Both the position numbers and the translations under genes were made by a program. Below, piece after piece: positions 62,946-64,000 of a DNA stretch of 64,000 nucleotides. Source of the DNA: Streptomyces venezuelae (GTDB lineage Bacteria; Actinomycetota; Actinomycetes; Streptomycetales; Streptomycetaceae); contig NZ_CP029192.1 of the NCBI RefSeq assembly GCF_008642315.1, positions 3,844,001 through 3,908,000 of the forward strand. Direction: 5' to 3'. Numbering within the stretch: the first letter of the stretch is position 1; every line of letters begins with the position of its first letter. The notes below the pieces were generated by a model. That model was not told where the DNA came from. It ran no database searches and worked only from the letters and a program-made list of their open reading frames with translations.

Positions 62946-63690
62946 AGACGACCCGACCTGCCGAACGGACGAGGGGCCCACCGGCCTCGTCCGCTTCTCC
63001 GACCTGCCGCCCGGTGTCCTGCGCGACATCGCGCTCGTCTGGCTCGCCGACGCCGTCGTCGGCGTCTCCTTCGGCGCCATCGCCGTCGGCGGCGGGCTGC
63101 CCGTGTGGGTGCCGGTGCTCATGTCGCTGCTCGTGTACGCGGGCTCCGCCCAGTTCAGCGCGGTCGGCGTCCTCACCGCGGGCGGCGGGCCCGTGGCGGC
63201 CGCGGCGACCGGGCTGCTGCTCAACTCCCGTACGGCCGCGTTCAGCCTCGCCCTCGCCGACGACCTCGGCCGGTCCTGGACCGCGCGGCTGATCGGCGCG
63301 CACCTCGTCACCGACGAGACCGCCGCGTTCGTCCTCGCCCAGGAGGGCCGCGGACAGCGCAAGGCGGCCTTCTGGATATCCGGGATCGGCCTGTTCGTCG
63401 CCTGGAACCTCTCCGTGCTCGCGGGCGCCCTCGCCGGGTCCGCGCTCGGCGACACCGACCGGTTCGGGCTCGACGCCGCGTTCCCCGCGGTGCTGCTCGC
63501 GCTGGTGCTGCCCGCCCTGCGCGGCGACAGCGCGGCGCGGCGGGCCTCGGCGGCCGGCGCGGTCATCGCGGTGATCGCGGCGCCGCTGCTGCCCGCGGGG
63601 GTGCCCGTCCTCCTCGCCCTCCTGGGGCTGCTCGCGGCCCGCCGCGGACCCCGCCGCCCCCGTACCGCCTCTTCGAGGAGCACCTCATGA
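62926..63690 (+). CDS. azlC: AzlC-family branched-chain amino acid exporter subunit
   Basis: 254 residues with about six TM helices. Family signatures are FGAIAVGGGLPVWVPVLMSL, AGSAQFSAVG and LNSRTAAFSLALADDL. It works with AzlD to export branched-chain amino acids or analogs. The first ~25 residues (RSSHRTDDPTCRTDEG) are polar and may not be translated. azlD follows with an ATGA overlap. Confidence 0.9.
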   Translation: MRSSHRTDDPTCRTDEGPTGLVRFSDLPPGVLRDIALVWLADAVVGVSFGAIAVGGGLPVWVPVLMSLLVYAGSAQFSAVGVLTAGGGPVAAAATGLLLNSRTAAFSLALADDLGRSWTARLIGAHLVTDETAAFVLAQEGRGQRKAAFWISGIGLFVAWNLSVLAGALAGSALGDTDRFGLDAAFPAVLLALVLPALRGDSAARRASAAGAVIAVIAAPLLPAGVPVLLALLGLLAARRGPRRPRTASSRSTS

Positions 63691-64000
63691 ACGCCACGCT
63701 CGCCTGCGTCCTCGCCCTGGCCGCGGGAACGTACGTCTTCCGGCTCGCCGGGCCCGTCCTGCACGGACGCGTCGAACTCCCCGCCCGCTTCCAGGAGATG
63801 CTGACCGTGGGCGCCACCGTGCTGCTCGTCGCGCTGCTCGCCACCGGTGCGCTCACCGAGGGGCAGGGCTTCGCGGGGTGGGCGAGGCCCGCCGGGGTGC
63901 TGGCCGGCGGGGTGCTCGCCTGGCGCAGGGCGCCGTTCGCCGTGGTCGTGGTGGGCGCGGCGGCGACGACGGCGCTGCTGCGGCTGGCCGGGGTGCGGTA
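63687..64000 (+). CDS. azlD: AzlD-family transporter subunit (partial, cut by window end)
   Basis: The first 104 residues are seen; family length is about 100-110, so nearly all of it is here. Hydrophobic helices with TYVFRLAGPVLHGRVELP, which matches the AzlD N-terminus. ATG overlaps the azlC stop. No stop codon lies before position 64000. Confidence 0.85.
   Translation, partial: MNATLACVLALAAGTYVFRLAGPVLHGRVELPARFQEMLTVGATVLLVALLATGALTEGQGFAGWARPAGVLAGGVLAWRRAPFAVVVVGAAATTALLRLAGVR

Overview
The window is high-GC actinobacterial DNA, almost certainly from a Streptomyces chromosome. Supporting signs are the codon use, the many GTG starts with short translational overlaps, futalosine-pathway menaquinone genes (mqnA, mqnC, menG), an actinobacterial Tad pilus operon, an AlpA-free but repeat-rich set of secreted proteins, and a GC-rich intergenic repeat often seen in this genus. 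No rRNA, tRNA or CRISPR array was seen.

Layout. Positions 1-7.0 kb hold a secreted NlpC/P60 hydrolase, a small ABM-fold monooxygenase, a geranylgeranyl-reductase-family flavoenzyme (probable menaquinone side-chain reductase), a GNAT acetyltransferase, a large zinc-ribbon membrane protein and menG. From 7.0 to 7.46 kb lies a repeat-filled spacer, followed by an amidohydrolase-like gene and mqnC. From 9.4 to 23.7 kb is a Tad/Flp pilus system: prepilin peptidase, a LysM/BTAD membrane protein, then the operon cpaB-tadZ-cpaF-tadB-tadC-pilin-tadE-tadE-tadG. It is interrupted at 13.4-17.0 kb by an RHS gene lacking both its secretion end and its toxin end, plus a small WXG100-like gene. A membrane protein and a trypsin-like protease follow.

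From 26 to 59.5 kb is an accessory type VII secretion (T7SS)-like region. It starts with an intact RHS polymorphic toxin (N-terminal T7SS-type domain, C-terminal TreTu-like ADP-ribosyltransferase tip) and its overlapping immunity gene. Two TPM-like secreted/membrane proteins come next. Then come four paralogous cassettes, at 36.4-39.9 (+), 39.9-43.3 (-), 43.6-46.9 (+) and 48.8-51.8 kb (-). The complete cassette is: small helical protein with an FVDNWD motif, large 'DW.PL...DPVPGDP' hydrophobic protein, small multi-TM protein, protein A, protein B. The cassettes alternate in orientation, giving tail-to-tail and head-to-head joints. The core is a WXG100-like gene and a divergent 1591-residue EssC/EccC-type ATPase with N-terminal FHA-like domains, followed by a membrane protein and a Ser/Thr kinase. 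EccB, EccD, EccE and mycosin are not in the window. I think this cassette array around an FHA-EssC-like ATPase is the most interesting system here.

The right end (59.7-64.0 kb) returns to ordinary genes: an esterase-like lipoprotein, mqnA, a cold-shock protein with a structured leader, and an XRE-cupin regulator divergent from azlC-azlD (azlD is cut by the window end).
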